From assembly GCF_913773635.1 (NCBI RefSeq), contig NZ_CAJYGQ010000007.1, positions 124,001 through 188,000 of the forward strand: a DNA stretch of 64,000 nucleotides. The letters run 5' to 3'. The notes below the pieces were generated by a model. That model was given only the letters and a program-made list of their open reading frames with translations. It searched no databases and was not told the DNA's origin. Of this stretch, positions 53,874-63,817 are shown piece by piece. Origin of the DNA: an uncultured Mucilaginibacter sp. (GTDB lineage Bacteria; Bacteroidota; Bacteroidia; Sphingobacteriales; Sphingobacteriaceae). Position 1 is the stretch's first letter. Each line of letters starts with the position of its first letter. The position numbers and the translations under genes are program-made.

Positions 53874-53919
53874 CAAAAATTTAAACTCACGACTAAATAA
53901 GTATAAATTAAGTAAATAT

Positions 53920-56900
53920 ATGAAAAAATCATGGTTATTGGCCATTGTGGTTTTTTTTCAAATGGCATTTGCGCTTGCTAATGTGTATGCGCAAACCATT
54001 AACAAAAAGATAACTTTCGGGGCGGGCGGCATTACAATTAAAGCAGCCTTCAACCAAATTGAAAAGCTGGGCGGCGTAACAATCAGCTACAACAACTCGG
54101 CTTTTAATGATAAACGTACCGTTACGTTAAACCGTGCTGAGCGCACCGTACAGGAAACACTCAACCTGCTGCTTAGAGGCACAAATTTTACTATTAAACC
54201 ATCAGGATCAAACATTCTATTGGTTGCTGCCGAGAGCCGCAATAACGTGGTAATAAGAGGAACCGTAATTGATGATGATGACCAGCAACCGCTTATAGGT
54301 GTAACTATCAGTAACGATCAAAAACGTACACTGGCAGTAACAAATACCGCAGGGCAGTTCAGCATCAACGTTCCGGCCGGCAGTATGGTTACCGTTGGTT
54401 ACATAGGCTACACCTCTCAAACTGCAAAATATAACAGCAGCCAAAATAATATGGTTGTACGCCTAAAGCGCGGTGCAAGTGAGTTGCAAGAAGTAGTAGT
54501 AACAGCGTTAGGTATAAAACGCGAAGAGAAATCATTAGGGTATGCGGCAACCGTTGTGAAAAGCGAACAGCTGACGGATGCACTTTCTAACAACTGGACC
54601 GATGCATTATCAGGTAAAGTAGCAGGTTTGAACCTGGTAAGGTCAAACAGCGGACCAACAGGATCAAACAAAATTATATTACGCGGCGAAAACAACATTA
54701 CCGGTGATAATGAAGCATTGATTGTGGTAGATGGTGTTGTTATAAACCAGGGTAGCGGAAGGCGTACAGGTAACGCAGGCGAGTCGGTTTACGCTACGTC
54801 GAGCGATAACTTGCCTGCCGATTACGGAAGTAATATTAATGACATAAACCCCGAAGATATTGAAACAGTCACTGTGCTTAAAGGCCCGGGTGCCTCGGCT
54901 TTGTACGGGCAGCGCGGTGCTAACGGTGCTATTATTATAACTACAAAATCGGGCAGTCCTAAACGTAAAGGTTTGGGTATAACCATTAATTCAAACTTAA
55001 GCCTGGAAACGGTTAACCGCTGGCCCGATTTACAGTATGAATATGGCCAGGGAACTGCCGGCTTAAACTATTACTCATTCGGTGCCGGGCCCGATGGTGC
55101 CAGCACCAGTGCAACAAGTTCGGCTTACGGGCCAAAGTTTGACGGTCAGATGTTCTATCAGCTTGATCCGGTAACGCAGGCACAGTCAACCGTACGTACG
55201 CCCTGGGTGCCTTACAAAAACCAAAGCCGCCAGTTTTTTGAAACTGCACATACTTATACCAACTCGGTAAGTATTGATGGCGGTAATGATAAAACATCAG
55301 CCCGTTTTTCGGCAACCAACGTGCGTAACAGCTGGATTACACCAAATACCGGTTATGGCCGTAATACCATTGCACTATCTGTAAATACTAAGGTGAATGA
55401 TAAGCTTGCGATATCATCAAAGGTAAACTACAATAACAAATCGAGCGATAACTTGCCGGGTGCAGGTTATGGTAACCAGTCATTAATGTACTGGTACATA
55501 TTCTGGCAGCCAAATGCCGATTTAAACTGGTTGAAAAACTACTGGCGCAACGGTCAAACCGGTCGTCAAATATTCTACCCTTTCAGCTCATTCCCTGAAA
55601 ACCCTTATGCGGTATCATACGAGTTCATCAACCGCTCAAACCGTAACTCAATTACAGGTAACCTGCAGGGTACTTACAATTTTACCAAAGAGTTAAGCTT
55701 AAGCCTGCGGGCAACGCTTGATATGGGTTATGAGATGCGTGCCCAGGAGCGCCCGTATGATGCCGGAAGTAAATACCCTAAAGGCTCATTCCGTACCCAA
55801 AACATATTCTCGCAAGAAGCCGGCGGCGATTTCTTATTACGTTATAACAAAAAAGTAAATAAAGATTTAACTGTAACAGCAACGGCAGGTGGTAGTATGT
55901 TGCGTAACACTTACAACCGTGATGAGGTACGTGCCGACTCATTGGTTTATCCTGGCCTGTATACTATGGCTAACGCTAAAGGAGGTACCCGCATTGCGCT
56001 TCCGTATAAAGAGCGTTATGCGCTTAACAGCTTTTACGGCTTGTTATCAACAAGCTACAAGGAATACCTGTTTTTAGATTTAACTGCCCGCCAGGACTGG
56101 AACAGTACACTGGCTACCAGAACACGTACCAGTAATGTTGGGTTCTTTTATCCATCGGCCAGTGTAAGCTTCCTGCCTTCTGAAGCATTTAAGCTGCCAT
56201 CAGCTTTCAACTACGCTAAAGTAAGAGCTTCATTTGCACAGGTAGGCAGCGGTGGTACCACACCTTACCGCACAGTATTTAACTACGCTACTTCAACGGG
56301 TTATCCGGGTACGGTTAATCCGGGTTCGTTAACCAATCCTGATCTTAAGCCGTTACGCACCACTACTTTTGAGGTAGGTGCCGAAGCTAAATTGTTTGAT
56401 AACCGCTTTGGTTTTGATATAGCATTGTACAGCGGTAACACAAAAGATCAGATTCTTACCCGCCGCTTAGACAGGGCATCGGGCTATGAAAATGCTGTGG
56501 TGAACCTTGGAAGGGTAAACAACCAGGGTATAGAAATCTCATTGAACGGTACGCCGGTTAAAAACTCAAAATCATTCAGCTGGACGGTATTTGGTACATT
56601 CTCGGCCAACAAAAACACTATAAAGGAGGTTGACAGTGCATTTGTTATACGCTACGGACCAGTAGGCGGCGGGCAAATTGTAGCCAACATTGGCGGTAGT
56701 ATGGGCGATATGTGGGGCCGTGGTTATGTACGCGCACCTGACGGGCAAATAGTTTACGATCCTGCTACCGGCTATGCTAAATTATCAAGCGAGGTTTTAT
56801 ACCTGGGTAATACCATTCCAAAATGGCGTGCAAGCATGGGCCAAACCTTTAAATATAAACGTTTTAGCCTTAATGTGTTATTTGATGCACAGTATGGTGC

Positions 56901-57354
56901 AGTAGCTTATTCGTTAACAAACTACAAGCTTGCCGAGCAGGGTAAAACTACCAACACGCTTCCGGGTCGTTATAACGGTATTATTGGTAACGGTGTAATT
57001 CAAAACGCCGATGGTAGTTACCGTCCTAACAACGTAGTGGCTAATGATATTGATAACTACTACCGCTCGCATTACGGTATTGACAATGCTGAGGGGAATA
57101 CGTTCTCAACCGACTTCCTAAAGTTTCGCGAGGCCAGGCTTGATTATACTTTCTCGCCCAAATTTACCTCAAGGCTGGGCATACAGCGCCTTACTGCAGG
57201 TGTTTACGGCCGAAATCTGTTTATATGGACCAAGTGGCCTGTTTTCGATCCTGAATTTGGTACCCTGTCTGATACTGACATTGTGCAGGGCTTTGAAACG
57301 GCACAATTCCCATCAACCCGAACCTTTGGTTTCAACTTAGTTATTGGCTTATAA
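53920..57354 (+). CDS. SusC/RagA-type TonB-dependent transporter with STN signalling domain
   Basis: A 1144-residue outer-membrane receptor. The signal peptide ends at VYAQ (about residue 25). An STN domain (about 31-105, KITFGAGGITIKAAFNQIEK) lets it signal to FecR. A carboxypeptidase-like domain follows (VIRGTVIDDDDQQPLIGVTI, about 110-190), then the plug from ELQEVVVTALGIKREEKSLG to GASALYGQRGANGAIIITTK (about 195-350), and the 22-strand barrel ending in FGFNLVIGL. The ATG at 53920 begins the signal peptide; an upstream TTG frame is rejected. With the SusD protein it forms an uptake pair. The neighbouring enzymes are phosphoesterases, not glycosidases, so the ligand may be a phosphorylated compound (inference). 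Confidence 0.96.
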   Translation: MKKSWLLAIVVFFQMAFALANVYAQTINKKITFGAGGITIKAAFNQIEKLGGVTISYNNSAFNDKRTVTLNRAERTVQETLNLLLRGTNFTIKPSGSNILLVAAESRNNVVIRGTVIDDDDQQPLIGVTISNDQKRTLAVTNTAGQFSINVPAGSMVTVGYIGYTSQTAKYNSSQNNMVVRLKRGASELQEVVVTALGIKREEKSLGYAATVVKSEQLTDALSNNWTDALSGKVAGLNLVRSNSGPTGSNKIILRGENNITGDNEALIVVDGVVINQGSGRRTGNAGESVYATSSDNLPADYGSNINDINPEDIETVTVLKGPGASALYGQRGANGAIIITTKSGSPKRKGLGITINSNLSLETVNRWPDLQYEYGQGTAGLNYYSFGAGPDGASTSATSSAYGPKFDGQMFYQLDPVTQAQSTVRTPWVPYKNQSRQFFETAHTYTNSVSIDGGNDKTSARFSATNVRNSWITPNTGYGRNTIALSVNTKVNDKLAISSKVNYNNKSSDNLPGAGYGNQSLMYWYIFWQPNADLNWLKNYWRNGQTGRQIFYPFSSFPENPYAVSYEFINRSNRNSITGNLQGTYNFTKELSLSLRATLDMGYEMRAQERPYDAGSKYPKGSFRTQNIFSQEAGGDFLLRYNKKVNKDLTVTATAGGSMLRNTYNRDEVRADSLVYPGLYTMANAKGGTRIALPYKERYALNSFYGLLSTSYKEYLFLDLTARQDWNSTLATRTRTSNVGFFYPSASVSFLPSEAFKLPSAFNYAKVRASFAQVGSGGTTPYRTVFNYATSTGYPGTVNPGSLTNPDLKPLRTTTFEVGAEAKLFDNRFGFDIALYSGNTKDQILTRRLDRASGYENAVVNLGRVNNQGIEISLNGTPVKNSKSFSWTVFGTFSANKNTIKEVDSAFVIRYGPVGGGQIVANIGGSMGDMWGRGYVRAPDGQIVYDPATGYAKLSSEVLYLGNTIPKWRASMGQTFKYKRFSLNVLFDAQYGAVAYSLTNYKLAEQGKTTNTLPGRYNGIIGNGVIQNADGSYRPNNVVANDIDNYYRSHYGIDNAEGNTFSTDFLKFREARLDYTFSPKFTSRLGIQRLTAGVYGRNLFIWTKWPVFDPEFGTLSDTDIVQGFETAQFPSTRTFGFNLVIGL

Positions 57355-57364
57355 TTTTTTTAAG

Positions 57365-58879
57365 ATGAAAAGATATACACACTTTATTAAGCTGATAATT
57401 GCCTGTGTTGCAATTGCTGCTACATCGTGTAAAAAAGACTTTATCGATATTAATACCAATCCTAACGGATTAACAAACGTATTACCCGAGCAGTTATTAG
57501 GTCCATCGCTGGTAAATACGGTATCATACAATATGTTGCGCAGCCGCACGGTAAACAATGAGCTAATGCAGGTTACTGTTGACCAAGGCGATAGCGAAGG
57601 ACGTATTTTCAGGTATGATATACGCAACAGCGTTGGTGATTATACCTGGAATGGCTGGTACTCACAGCTGGTAAATTTTAAAGATATATATAGCGTTGCC
57701 AGCGTTGAGCCAAACTACAATGAAACCTACATGGGTATATCACTTATATGCCAGTCTTGGATATCATCACTGCTTACCGATACCTATGGTGATGTGCCTT
57801 ATTTCCAAGCCGGAAAGGCACGCGACAGCGTGATTTTCACCCCACGGTTTGACAGGCAGAAAGACATTTACCTTGACATTTTCAACAAGCTTGAAGAGGC
57901 TAATACCCGACTTGGCAAAGGCTCAAATATATCGGGAGGTGCTATTGACCCCGTTTATGGTGGTAATGCCGCTAAATGGCGCCGTTTTGGAAATAGCTTA
58001 TACCTGCGTTTATTGATGCGCCTTTCGGGCAAAGCAGAGGTATCAGCACAGTGTATAGCTAAAATCAGGGAGATCGTTGATACAAAAGCTACTGACTACC
58101 CTATTATGGCCAGCAATGATGATGCTGCGGTGCTAAGGTGGACAGGTACTAACTTTTTAACTTCACCTTTTGTTGGTAACAACATAGGTAATGTAAGGGC
58201 TCAGGATTTCAGAGCACAGCCAATTACCGAATTTTTTATTGGTAACCTCACCACCTGGAATGATCCGCGTATAGCACAAAACCGTTGGTCAATTGCACCT
58301 TATCAGGGAGCGTTTGTAGGTATCCCGAGTGGTTATGCACCTGGTCAGGGTACGGTCGGTAAGTCATACTTTTATGCAACCGACAGTAATTTCCCAACAA
58401 CCCTCATGACAGAGCCACTGATGGGTAACATTATGAACTTTTCGGAATTACAGTTTTTGCTGGCCGAGGCTGCCGCCAAAGGCTGGATAAGCAATGCTGC
58501 CGAAACTTACTATAAAAACGGTGTAACTGCAGGTATAACATTTTGGCTTCCAACCTACGTTTTCAATGTTGATACCTACCTGCAGGGAGCAGACATTGCC
58601 TGGAAAAATGATGCTACCATCGATCAGAAAATGGAGCTTATACACCTGCAAAAATATTACTCCATGTTTTACACTGATTTTCAGCAGTGGTTTGAGTACC
58701 GCCGTACGGGGCACCCCATTTTGCCTAAAGGCAACGGGTTGCGTAATAACGGTGTAATGCCTGCAAGGTTAACCTACCCGGTTTACCTGCAATCAGCCAA
58801 CCCTGTTAATTACAAGCTTGCTGTAGCGGCACAAGGCCCTGATGTGATAAGCACACAGGTTTGGTGGCAAAAGCCTTAA
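57365..58879 (+). CDS. SusD/RagB-like nutrient-binding outer-membrane lipoprotein (SusD-like_2 type)
   Basis: A 504-residue lipoprotein (AIAATSC, lipidated Cys22). The start KKDFIDINTNPNGLTNVLPE, the TPR-rich middle (WISSLLTDTYGDVPYFQAGK, KWRRFGNSLYLRLLMRLSGK) and the late FSELQFLLAEAAAKGW place it in the SusD-like_2 group, whose substrates are often unknown and not always glycans. It sits over the SusC barrel as a substrate lid. The SusC stop is 10 bp upstream, so translation is closely coupled. The DUF5689 gene follows 35 bp later. Confidence 0.94.
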   Translation: MKRYTHFIKLIIACVAIAATSCKKDFIDINTNPNGLTNVLPEQLLGPSLVNTVSYNMLRSRTVNNELMQVTVDQGDSEGRIFRYDIRNSVGDYTWNGWYSQLVNFKDIYSVASVEPNYNETYMGISLICQSWISSLLTDTYGDVPYFQAGKARDSVIFTPRFDRQKDIYLDIFNKLEEANTRLGKGSNISGGAIDPVYGGNAAKWRRFGNSLYLRLLMRLSGKAEVSAQCIAKIREIVDTKATDYPIMASNDDAAVLRWTGTNFLTSPFVGNNIGNVRAQDFRAQPITEFFIGNLTTWNDPRIAQNRWSIAPYQGAFVGIPSGYAPGQGTVGKSYFYATDSNFPTTLMTEPLMGNIMNFSELQFLLAEAAAKGWISNAAETYYKNGVTAGITFWLPTYVFNVDTYLQGADIAWKNDATIDQKMELIHLQKYYSMFYTDFQQWFEYRRTGHPILPKGNGLRNNGVMPARLTYPVYLQSANPVNYKLAVAAQGPDVISTQVWWQKP

Positions 58880-58914
58880 TTATTCACTTAAGTAATTACA
58901 AATATCAAGACATA

Positions 58915-60408
58915 ATGAAAAAGATACATTTGTTTATGATTGTAATTGCAGCGGCAGTTTTTGCCGGTTGCAAAAAAGACAATTATCCCGGCGGTGTACC
59001 GGGGCCTACCATAGCTGTTTTAGATTTACGGGCAGTTTACAAGGGTAGTGATGTTATATTAAATGAAGAAAACCTTGGCGGCGCCAAGCAATTTGTTGGC
59101 GTTGTTATATCTGAACCTGCACAGGGTAATCAACCATCAGGTAAAGTAGTTATACAAAACTACGGCCGTAATAAACTTTTAAGGGGAATAAGTGTGGTTA
59201 TGGGCGCTGCCGCAACTAATTACCAGGCCGGTGATTCGGTACAGGTTGTTGTAACGGGTGCAACTTTAACGCGGGTGAATGGTACTTTATCGGTTACCAA
59301 TGTTCCGGAAGCTAACGTAACCAAGCTTGGGCGTGTAAATTCTTATAACGTACGTGCGGCAAACACTGCAGCCATTGCAGCTGCCCCTGATAGTTATGAG
59401 AGTACACTGATATCAATAAGCAATGCCATAACCGAACCGGAACCTGTAGCAGGTGATACTTATGCCGGAGATAAAGTTATAAATGACGGTTTCGCAAAAA
59501 TGACTTTGCATACCGAAGCTAATGCAACATTTGCCACTACCCAATTACCGGCCAACGCAAATTTTATAGGTATAGCAGTTACCGGTACTGATGGTAAAAT
59601 ACAACTGTGGCCACGCCGTATAAACGAAATTCGTCCATTACCGCTAATAAGGCCATCAGCAGTAATCATAACCGGCTACCTAACCAATCCAACTGGTGCT
59701 GATAATAACTATGAGTATATACAACTTAAAGCCACGCGCGATATTGATTTTGCCGTTACTAATTTTTCGTTGGTTACTTGTAATAATGCAGGTTCGGGTC
59801 CGGTACCGGTTAACGGCTGGGCTATTGGTGGCACACGTTCTTATAAATTTAACCTTACATCCGGAACAGTTAAAAAAGGACAGTATTTTTATGTAGGCGG
59901 CAACAAAAATATCTTCGGAGCAAATTCAACTGATATGAGCAGTTCTGTTTGGGCAAACAGCACATTATACTCTAATGTGAACGGTGCCGATTTTGGTACC
60001 GCTACAACTAATCTGCTTGCTAACAGCGGTAACATTGCTGGTATAGCTGTGTTTCAAGGCACTACTGTTGATGGGTCAACGGTGCCGTTAGATGTTATTA
60101 TGTACGGTGGTGCCGGTAACTTTTACTCGGCTGGTCCGCCCGAAATTGGCTACCGTGTTACCAATACCGATTACTATGGCACTATTAACCCTATAAGTGG
60201 AGCTCTACAAAACTTCTACGGTTCAGGTACCAATACGCAAAAATTAGGACTGCCTGCAAACGAAAACTTTGTACAGTTGGGTGGCGTGTACGATGCCGTA
60301 TCAGGCAGGTGGACTACACCACGAACTTTAACCAGTATACCATTAACCCCTACATCGCCAGTTACCACTTTAGAGGTTGGCGATACCTTCACCAAAATTG
60401 TAAATTAA
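58915..60408 (+). CDS. DUF5689 lipoprotein with lamin-tail-like domain
   Basis: A 497-residue surface or periplasmic lipoprotein (AVFAGC, lipidated Cys19). The N-terminal half is the DUF5689 region (about 30-250: AVLDLRAVYKGSDVILNEEN, YQAGDSVQVVVTGATLTRVN). The second half (about 260-420) looks like a lamin-tail/LTD-type beta-sandwich (EYIQLKATRDIDFAVTNFSL). The family occurs in SusC/SusD loci of Bacteroidota, often with nucleases or phosphatases. It may be a ligand-binding surface protein of this locus. Confidence 0.85.
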   Translation: MKKIHLFMIVIAAAVFAGCKKDNYPGGVPGPTIAVLDLRAVYKGSDVILNEENLGGAKQFVGVVISEPAQGNQPSGKVVIQNYGRNKLLRGISVVMGAAATNYQAGDSVQVVVTGATLTRVNGTLSVTNVPEANVTKLGRVNSYNVRAANTAAIAAAPDSYESTLISISNAITEPEPVAGDTYAGDKVINDGFAKMTLHTEANATFATTQLPANANFIGIAVTGTDGKIQLWPRRINEIRPLPLIRPSAVIITGYLTNPTGADNNYEYIQLKATRDIDFAVTNFSLVTCNNAGSGPVPVNGWAIGGTRSYKFNLTSGTVKKGQYFYVGGNKNIFGANSTDMSSSVWANSTLYSNVNGADFGTATTNLLANSGNIAGIAVFQGTTVDGSTVPLDVIMYGGAGNFYSAGPPEIGYRVTNTDYYGTINPISGALQNFYGSGTNTQKLGLPANENFVQLGGVYDAVSGRWTTPRTLTSIPLTPTSPVTTLEVGDTFTKIVN

Positions 60409-60459
60409 TACGTTCAGCCAGGCAAATTTGTAAAGGTTTGCCTGGCTTAATTATTCACT

Positions 60460-61851
60460 ATGAACCGCAGATTATTCATACAACGGTCGCTGGTTATTAC
60501 CGGCGCGTTAACCCTTCGTTTTAGAAATACCTTTGGCTTTAACCGCCCGGCGGCGGTTACTGGTAAGGTAACTGCTAACGGAAAGCCTTTGGCTAATGTG
60601 CTCATTTCAGATGGGTTTAGTATTGTACCTACCCGTGCCGATGGAAGCTATCAACTCACTCCCGCTCCAAAGGCCGAATTTGTTTTTATCAGCATACCAT
60701 CGGGTTATGAGTTTCCGCACGAAAAATTTATTGCCCGGCATTACCGTCGTTTAAGTGAGGGCAATAATCTGAACTTTGAGCTGGTGCCGCTAAAGCAAAA
60801 TGATAACAAACATACCTTCATTGTTTGGGCCGATCCGCAGGTGCGTAACAAAAAAGACGTTGCTCAAATGATGGCGCAATCAGTACCCGATACCCGTAAA
60901 ACAGTTGAATCATTAGCCGGTCAGTTGGTGCATGGTATAGGAGTGGGCGATTTAGCCTGGGACAACCTTGAGTTTTTCAATGATTATGACAAAGCCATTG
61001 GCCAAATTGGTGTGCCATTCTTTCAGGGCTTAGGTAATCATGATATGGATTACCGCCAGGGCGGCGATGAAACTTCAGACCGTACCTTCAAAAAGCAATA
61101 CGGACCTACTTACTACTCATTTAACCGTGGCCGGGCACACTACGTAATGATCGATGATGTACGCTACTTGGGCCGCGAACGCGAGTATGACGGCTATATA
61201 ACTGAAGAGCAGCTGGAATGGCTTGAAAAAGATTTACAGTACGTTAAAAAGGATGCACTTCTCATTATTTGCCTGCATATACCGGTTTACAATCAGGTAA
61301 AAAACAATAAAGATTTGTACCGCTTACTACGGCCGTTTAAAAACGTGCATATCATGTCGGGTCATACCCACTACAACGAAAACAACGTTGACGGTAATAT
61401 TTACGAACATAATCATGGCACCGTATGTGGTGCATGGTGGACAGGCCCTGTTTGTGAAGACGGCTGTCCGCGCGGTTACGCTGTTTACAGCGTTGAGGGT
61501 AACGACATGAAGTGGTATTATAAGAGCATGGATACCGATAAATCGAACCAGTTATCGTTACACATTGACGAGGAAGGAAAAGCATTTGCCAATGTGTATA
61601 ACTGGGATCCGAAATGGAAGGTGGAGTACTGGATAGACGGGCAATATAAAGGTGTGATGAAAAACGAGCCCGGCCTTGATCCAATAGCTACCAAGCTGTA
61701 CCTGGGCGATAAATTACCGGCCGGCCGTACCTTCCCTGAGCCACGCGAAACCAAGCACCTGTTTGTTGCCAAAATGAAAGAAGGCAAGAAAATAAAAGTA
61801 GTGGCTACTGACCGCTTTGGCGATAAGTATGAGCGCGAAATAGAAGCGTAG
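60460..61851 (+). CDS. Calcineurin-like metallophosphoesterase, exported
   Basis: A 463-residue phosphoesterase with a Tat-like or Sec signal (NRRLFIQRSLVITGALTL). An N-terminal sandwich domain (about 28-105) precedes the catalytic core. Metal-binding motifs are WADPQV (about 122), GVGDLAWDN (about 160), GLGNHDMDY (about 189), CLHIPVYN (about 270) and SGHTHYNEN (about 298), in the correct order. A C-terminal beta domain (WYYKSMDTDKSNQL onward) completes the MetallophosN/core/MetallophosC layout. The substrate is unknown. It is the first enzyme of the SusC/D locus, 51 bp after the DUF5689 gene. Confidence 0.93.
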   Translation: MNRRLFIQRSLVITGALTLRFRNTFGFNRPAAVTGKVTANGKPLANVLISDGFSIVPTRADGSYQLTPAPKAEFVFISIPSGYEFPHEKFIARHYRRLSEGNNLNFELVPLKQNDNKHTFIVWADPQVRNKKDVAQMMAQSVPDTRKTVESLAGQLVHGIGVGDLAWDNLEFFNDYDKAIGQIGVPFFQGLGNHDMDYRQGGDETSDRTFKKQYGPTYYSFNRGRAHYVMIDDVRYLGREREYDGYITEEQLEWLEKDLQYVKKDALLIICLHIPVYNQVKNNKDLYRLLRPFKNVHIMSGHTHYNENNVDGNIYEHNHGTVCGAWWTGPVCEDGCPRGYAVYSVEGNDMKWYYKSMDTDKSNQLSLHIDEEGKAFANVYNWDPKWKVEYWIDGQYKGVMKNEPGLDPIATKLYLGDKLPAGRTFPEPRETKHLFVAKMKEGKKIKVVATDRFGDKYEREIEA

Positions 61852-61882
61852 AACCTTTTACAGCTCATAAATATGCCCGCAT

Positions 61883-61965
61883 TGTCATTTCGAGCGATAG
61901 CGAGAAATCCTGTTCATACGTACCGCATCCTCGAACAAGATTCCTCGCTGTCTTTCGGAATGACA
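61883..61965. repeat. Long palindromic interspersed repeat, copy 2
   Basis: TGTCATTTCGAGCGATAGCG with GAGAAATC forms the left arm (61883-61909) and GATTCCTCGCTGTCTTTCGG with AATGACA the right arm (61939-61965). The arms pair over about 27 bp with several mismatches. It is the same family as the element at 395-477, with the same 83-bp length. Six T residues follow on the plus strand, so it could also terminate the phosphoesterase transcript. Confidence 0.82.
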
Positions 61966-61994
61966 TTTTTTATTACCAGTTTATACATATCTAT

Positions 61995-62888
61995 ATGAAA
62001 AAGCATCTGACCGGCATAGCTATTATTTCACTCGCCAGCCTAAGCGCCTTTGCGCAAAAGGCAACCCAGGCATTTCCCAAATTTGATATTGAGGCTCACC
62101 GCGGCGGCCGGGGATTGATGCCTGAAAACACCATTCCGGCTATGTTGAACGCTATTGATTTGGGTGTTACCACGCTTGAAATGGATACGCACATAACAGC
62201 CGATGGTAAGGTGATTCTATCACATGATGATACATTTAACCCTTTATTTACCCTTACGCCTGATGGTAAAGAAATGAGTAAGGATGAAGCCCACCAACAG
62301 GCACTGTTCAGAATGAATTATGCCGACATTGCAAAGTTTGATGTTGGCAGCAAACCTTACAGCAAGTTTCCGGAGCAAAAGAAAATTAAGGTATATATTC
62401 CATTGCTGGAGGCCGTAATCGATAGCGTTCAGCAGTATCTCAAGGCCAAAGGCAAGCCACAGATATTTTATAACGTTGAAACTAAAAGCAAGCCTGAAGG
62501 CGATCATATTTATAACCCTGCACCCGTAGAGTTTGTGCAACAACTGATAAAAGTTATTGAGCGCAAAAAAATAACACCTTATGTAGTTGTACAATCGTTT
62601 GATAAGCGTACCATACAATTGCTTCATCAAAAATATCCGCAGGTAAAAACCTCTTATTTGGTTGATAGTCCGAAATCAGTAGATGAGTATATAACCGAAC
62701 TTGGTTACAAGCCTTACATTATTAGCCCTGCTTATAAGTTGGTTACTGCCAATATGGTACAGCAATGCCATGCTCAAGGCATTAAAATAGTACCGTGGAC
62801 CGTAAACACTTCTGAAGAAATTGCTGCATTGAAAGCTTTGGGTGTTGACGGGATAATTTCTGATTATCCTAATTTACTGGTGAAGTAA
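61995..62888 (+). CDS. Glycerophosphodiester phosphodiesterase, exported
   Basis: A 297-residue GDPD enzyme that splits glycerophosphodiesters to glycerol-3-phosphate and an alcohol. The signal peptide ends near residue 20 (LSAFAQ). The family motifs are EAHRGGRGLMPENTIPAML (about 32-50) and TTLEMDTHITADGKVILSHD (about 58-77), with metal and catalytic residues His, Glu, Asp and His in place. The TIM barrel ends in VPWTVNTSEEIAALKALGVD and GIISDYP. It lies after the phosphoesterase, separated by the palindromic repeat, and may belong functionally to the SusC/D locus. Confidence 0.94.
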   Translation: MKKHLTGIAIISLASLSAFAQKATQAFPKFDIEAHRGGRGLMPENTIPAMLNAIDLGVTTLEMDTHITADGKVILSHDDTFNPLFTLTPDGKEMSKDEAHQQALFRMNYADIAKFDVGSKPYSKFPEQKKIKVYIPLLEAVIDSVQQYLKAKGKPQIFYNVETKSKPEGDHIYNPAPVEFVQQLIKVIERKKITPYVVVQSFDKRTIQLLHQKYPQVKTSYLVDSPKSVDEYITELGYKPYIISPAYKLVTANMVQQCHAQGIKIVPWTVNTSEEIAALKALGVDGIISDYPNLLVK

Positions 62889-62930
62889 TTACAGCAATTT
62901 TATCATTCCTAAATCAAAAGTAATTATAAA

Positions 62931-62938
62931 TACGTTTG
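62931..62938 (+). promoter_or_regulatory. Candidate -7 element of the pdxJ promoter
   Basis: TACGTTTG is an exact TAnnTTTG match 39 bp before the pdxJ ATG. No clear TTTG lies at the -33 position. Confidence 0.4.
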
Positions 62939-62977
62939 CATTGTTTAAGCAGTATACATTTATAATATTTGCTCGCA

Positions 62978-63697
62978 ATGATACGTCTCTCAGTAAACAT
63001 CAATAAAGTAGCCACGCTCCGTAATTCTCGCGGAGGTAACAACCCTGATCTTTTACAGGTAGCAAAAGACTGTGAACGCTTTGGTGCACAAGGTATAACA
63101 GTACATCCGCGCCCTGATGAGCGCCATATACGTTATAGTGATGTTTATGCCCTGAAAGACATTGTAACTACCGAATTTAATATTGAAGGTAATTGCGACG
63201 AGAAAAAATTTGTCGACCTTGTACTGGCCGTTAAGCCTCATCAGGTAACTTTAGTTCCTGATGCAACAGATCAGCTAACCTCTAATCATGGTTGGGATAC
63301 CATAACCCACAAACGCTATTTGCAGGATATGGTAAAGTGCTTTAAAGATGAGGGCATCAGGGTATCCTTATTTGTAGATCCGCTGAACGATATGGTTGAA
63401 GCTGCCGCCGAAACCGGTACAGACCGTATTGAACTTTATACCGAAGCCTATGCCAGCCACTATCATCAGGGTATAGAACTGGCCGCGGCACCGTACATAC
63501 AAGCTGCTGAAATGGCCAAGAAAGTTGGTTTAGGAATAAATGCCGGTCATGACCTCGACCTTAAAAACCTAAAATACTTTGCCGAGCATGTGCCTGGTTT
63601 GCAGGAGGTAAGTATAGGCCATGCACTCATAAGCGATGCCCTATATTTTGGTTTAGAAAATACTATACAGATGTATTTGCAGCGTCTCGGTTCTTAA
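62978..63697 (+). CDS. pdxJ: Pyridoxine 5'-phosphate synthase
   Basis: PdxJ condenses 3-amino-2-oxopropyl phosphate with 1-deoxyxylulose-5-phosphate to pyridoxine 5'-phosphate. The 239-residue product has the family start [20 protein letters not shown] and the loop [38 protein letters not shown] and [20 protein letters not shown] follow, with [14 protein letters not shown] at the end. The ATG at 62978 is preferred to a TTG three codons upstream. Confidence 0.97.
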   Translation: MIRLSVNINKVATLRNSRGGNNPDLLQVAKDCERFGAQGITVHPRPDERHIRYSDVYALKDIVTTEFNIEGNCDEKKFVDLVLAVKPHQVTLVPDATDQLTSNHGWDTITHKRYLQDMVKCFKDEGIRVSLFVDPLNDMVEAAAETGTDRIELYTEAYASHYHQGIELAAAPYIQAAEMAKKVGLGINAGHDLDLKNLKYFAEHVPGLQEVSIGHALISDALYFGLENTIQMYLQRLGS

Positions 63698-63774
63698 TAA
63701 CCCATGTATTCATTTGTCAACTCACTCTCCAATTTTAATGACATTTAAATGGTACGGTGATTAAAAATACGTTT

Positions 63775-63782
63775 TACCTTTG
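63775..63782 (+). promoter_or_regulatory. Candidate -7 element before the terminal TetR gene
   Basis: TACCTTTG, an exact TAnnTTTG match, 35 bp before the ATG at 63818. The -33 box is weak. Confidence 0.45.
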
Positions 63783-63817
63783 TTTAACACTGTTAAATTA
63801 TTTAATGCCTTACTAAG

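Noticed and set aside
53851..53919. N-terminal extension of the SusC protein
   Set aside because: It uses a TTG start and places non-signal residues before a normal signal peptide at 53920.
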